Both the position numbers and the translations under genes were made by a program. Positions 12,409 through 13,939 of a stretch of DNA of 13,939 nt are shown piece by piece. The notes below the pieces were generated by a model that was not told the origin of the DNA, did not search any database, and saw only the letters and a program-made list of their open reading frames with translations. The first letter of the stretch is position 1, and every line of letters starts with the position of its first letter. The stretch comes from DASRQZ01 sp964571275 (GTDB lineage Bacteria > Myxococcota_A > Polyangia > Fen-1088): NCBI GenBank assembly GCA_964571275.1, contig CAZNCQ010000189.1, positions 1 through 13,939 on the forward strand. Reading direction: 5' to 3'.

Positions 12409-13939
<1,531 letters not shown>

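Overview
This is a high-GC window (codon third positions mostly G or C) that most resembles a myxobacterium-like member of the Myxococcota, formerly Deltaproteobacteria. The reasons are Ser/Thr kinases with an HRD-x-S-P-x-N catalytic loop, a DUF4388-type response regulator, a sigma-54 activator wired to a transport operon, and Pro/Ala-rich lipoprotein linkers. The taxonomic call is inference. No rRNA, tRNA, CRISPR array, insertion sequence or phage gene was seen.

Region 1 (1-5404, + strand) is the distal part of a kdp potassium-uptake operon: the 3' end of kdpB, a complete kdpC, then three tightly packed regulatory genes. The regulators differ from the Escherichia coli kdpDE layout. There is an NtrC-family sigma-54 activator where an OmpR-type KdpE would be expected. 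There is a soluble KdpD sensor module (KdpD N-terminal domain plus USP) with no membrane or kinase part. There is also a separate membrane histidine kinase with HAMP, PAS, HisKA and HATPase_c domains. Start/stop overlaps (TGATG, GTGA) indicate translational coupling, and a bulged stem-loop follows the last stop codon.

Region 2 (5405-7520) holds an AT-richer leader with several palindromes and a 630-residue APC-superfamily permease. The permease has a roughly 105-residue hydrophilic loop between TM5 and TM6 and a 10-bp perfect inverted repeat inside its first 33 codons. GC-rich hairpins separate it from a convergent small ankyrin-repeat gene.

Region 3 (7521-10855) contains the ankyrin-repeat protein (-), then a probable SH3-domain lipoprotein and an exported, possibly outer-membrane, protein overlapping by 4 bp. 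A short cobalamin-independent methionine-synthase-like enzyme of the YxjG type, with all four predicted zinc ligands, comes next. A perfect 8-bp hairpin fills the gap to the next, convergent gene.

Region 4 (10860-13939) is a divergent signalling pair: a receiver plus DUF4388-like regulator (-) and a Ser/Thr kinase (+) that contains a complete kinase domain followed by the start of a second one. The kinase gene runs off the window. The shared 109-bp spacer has promoter-like and repeated elements.
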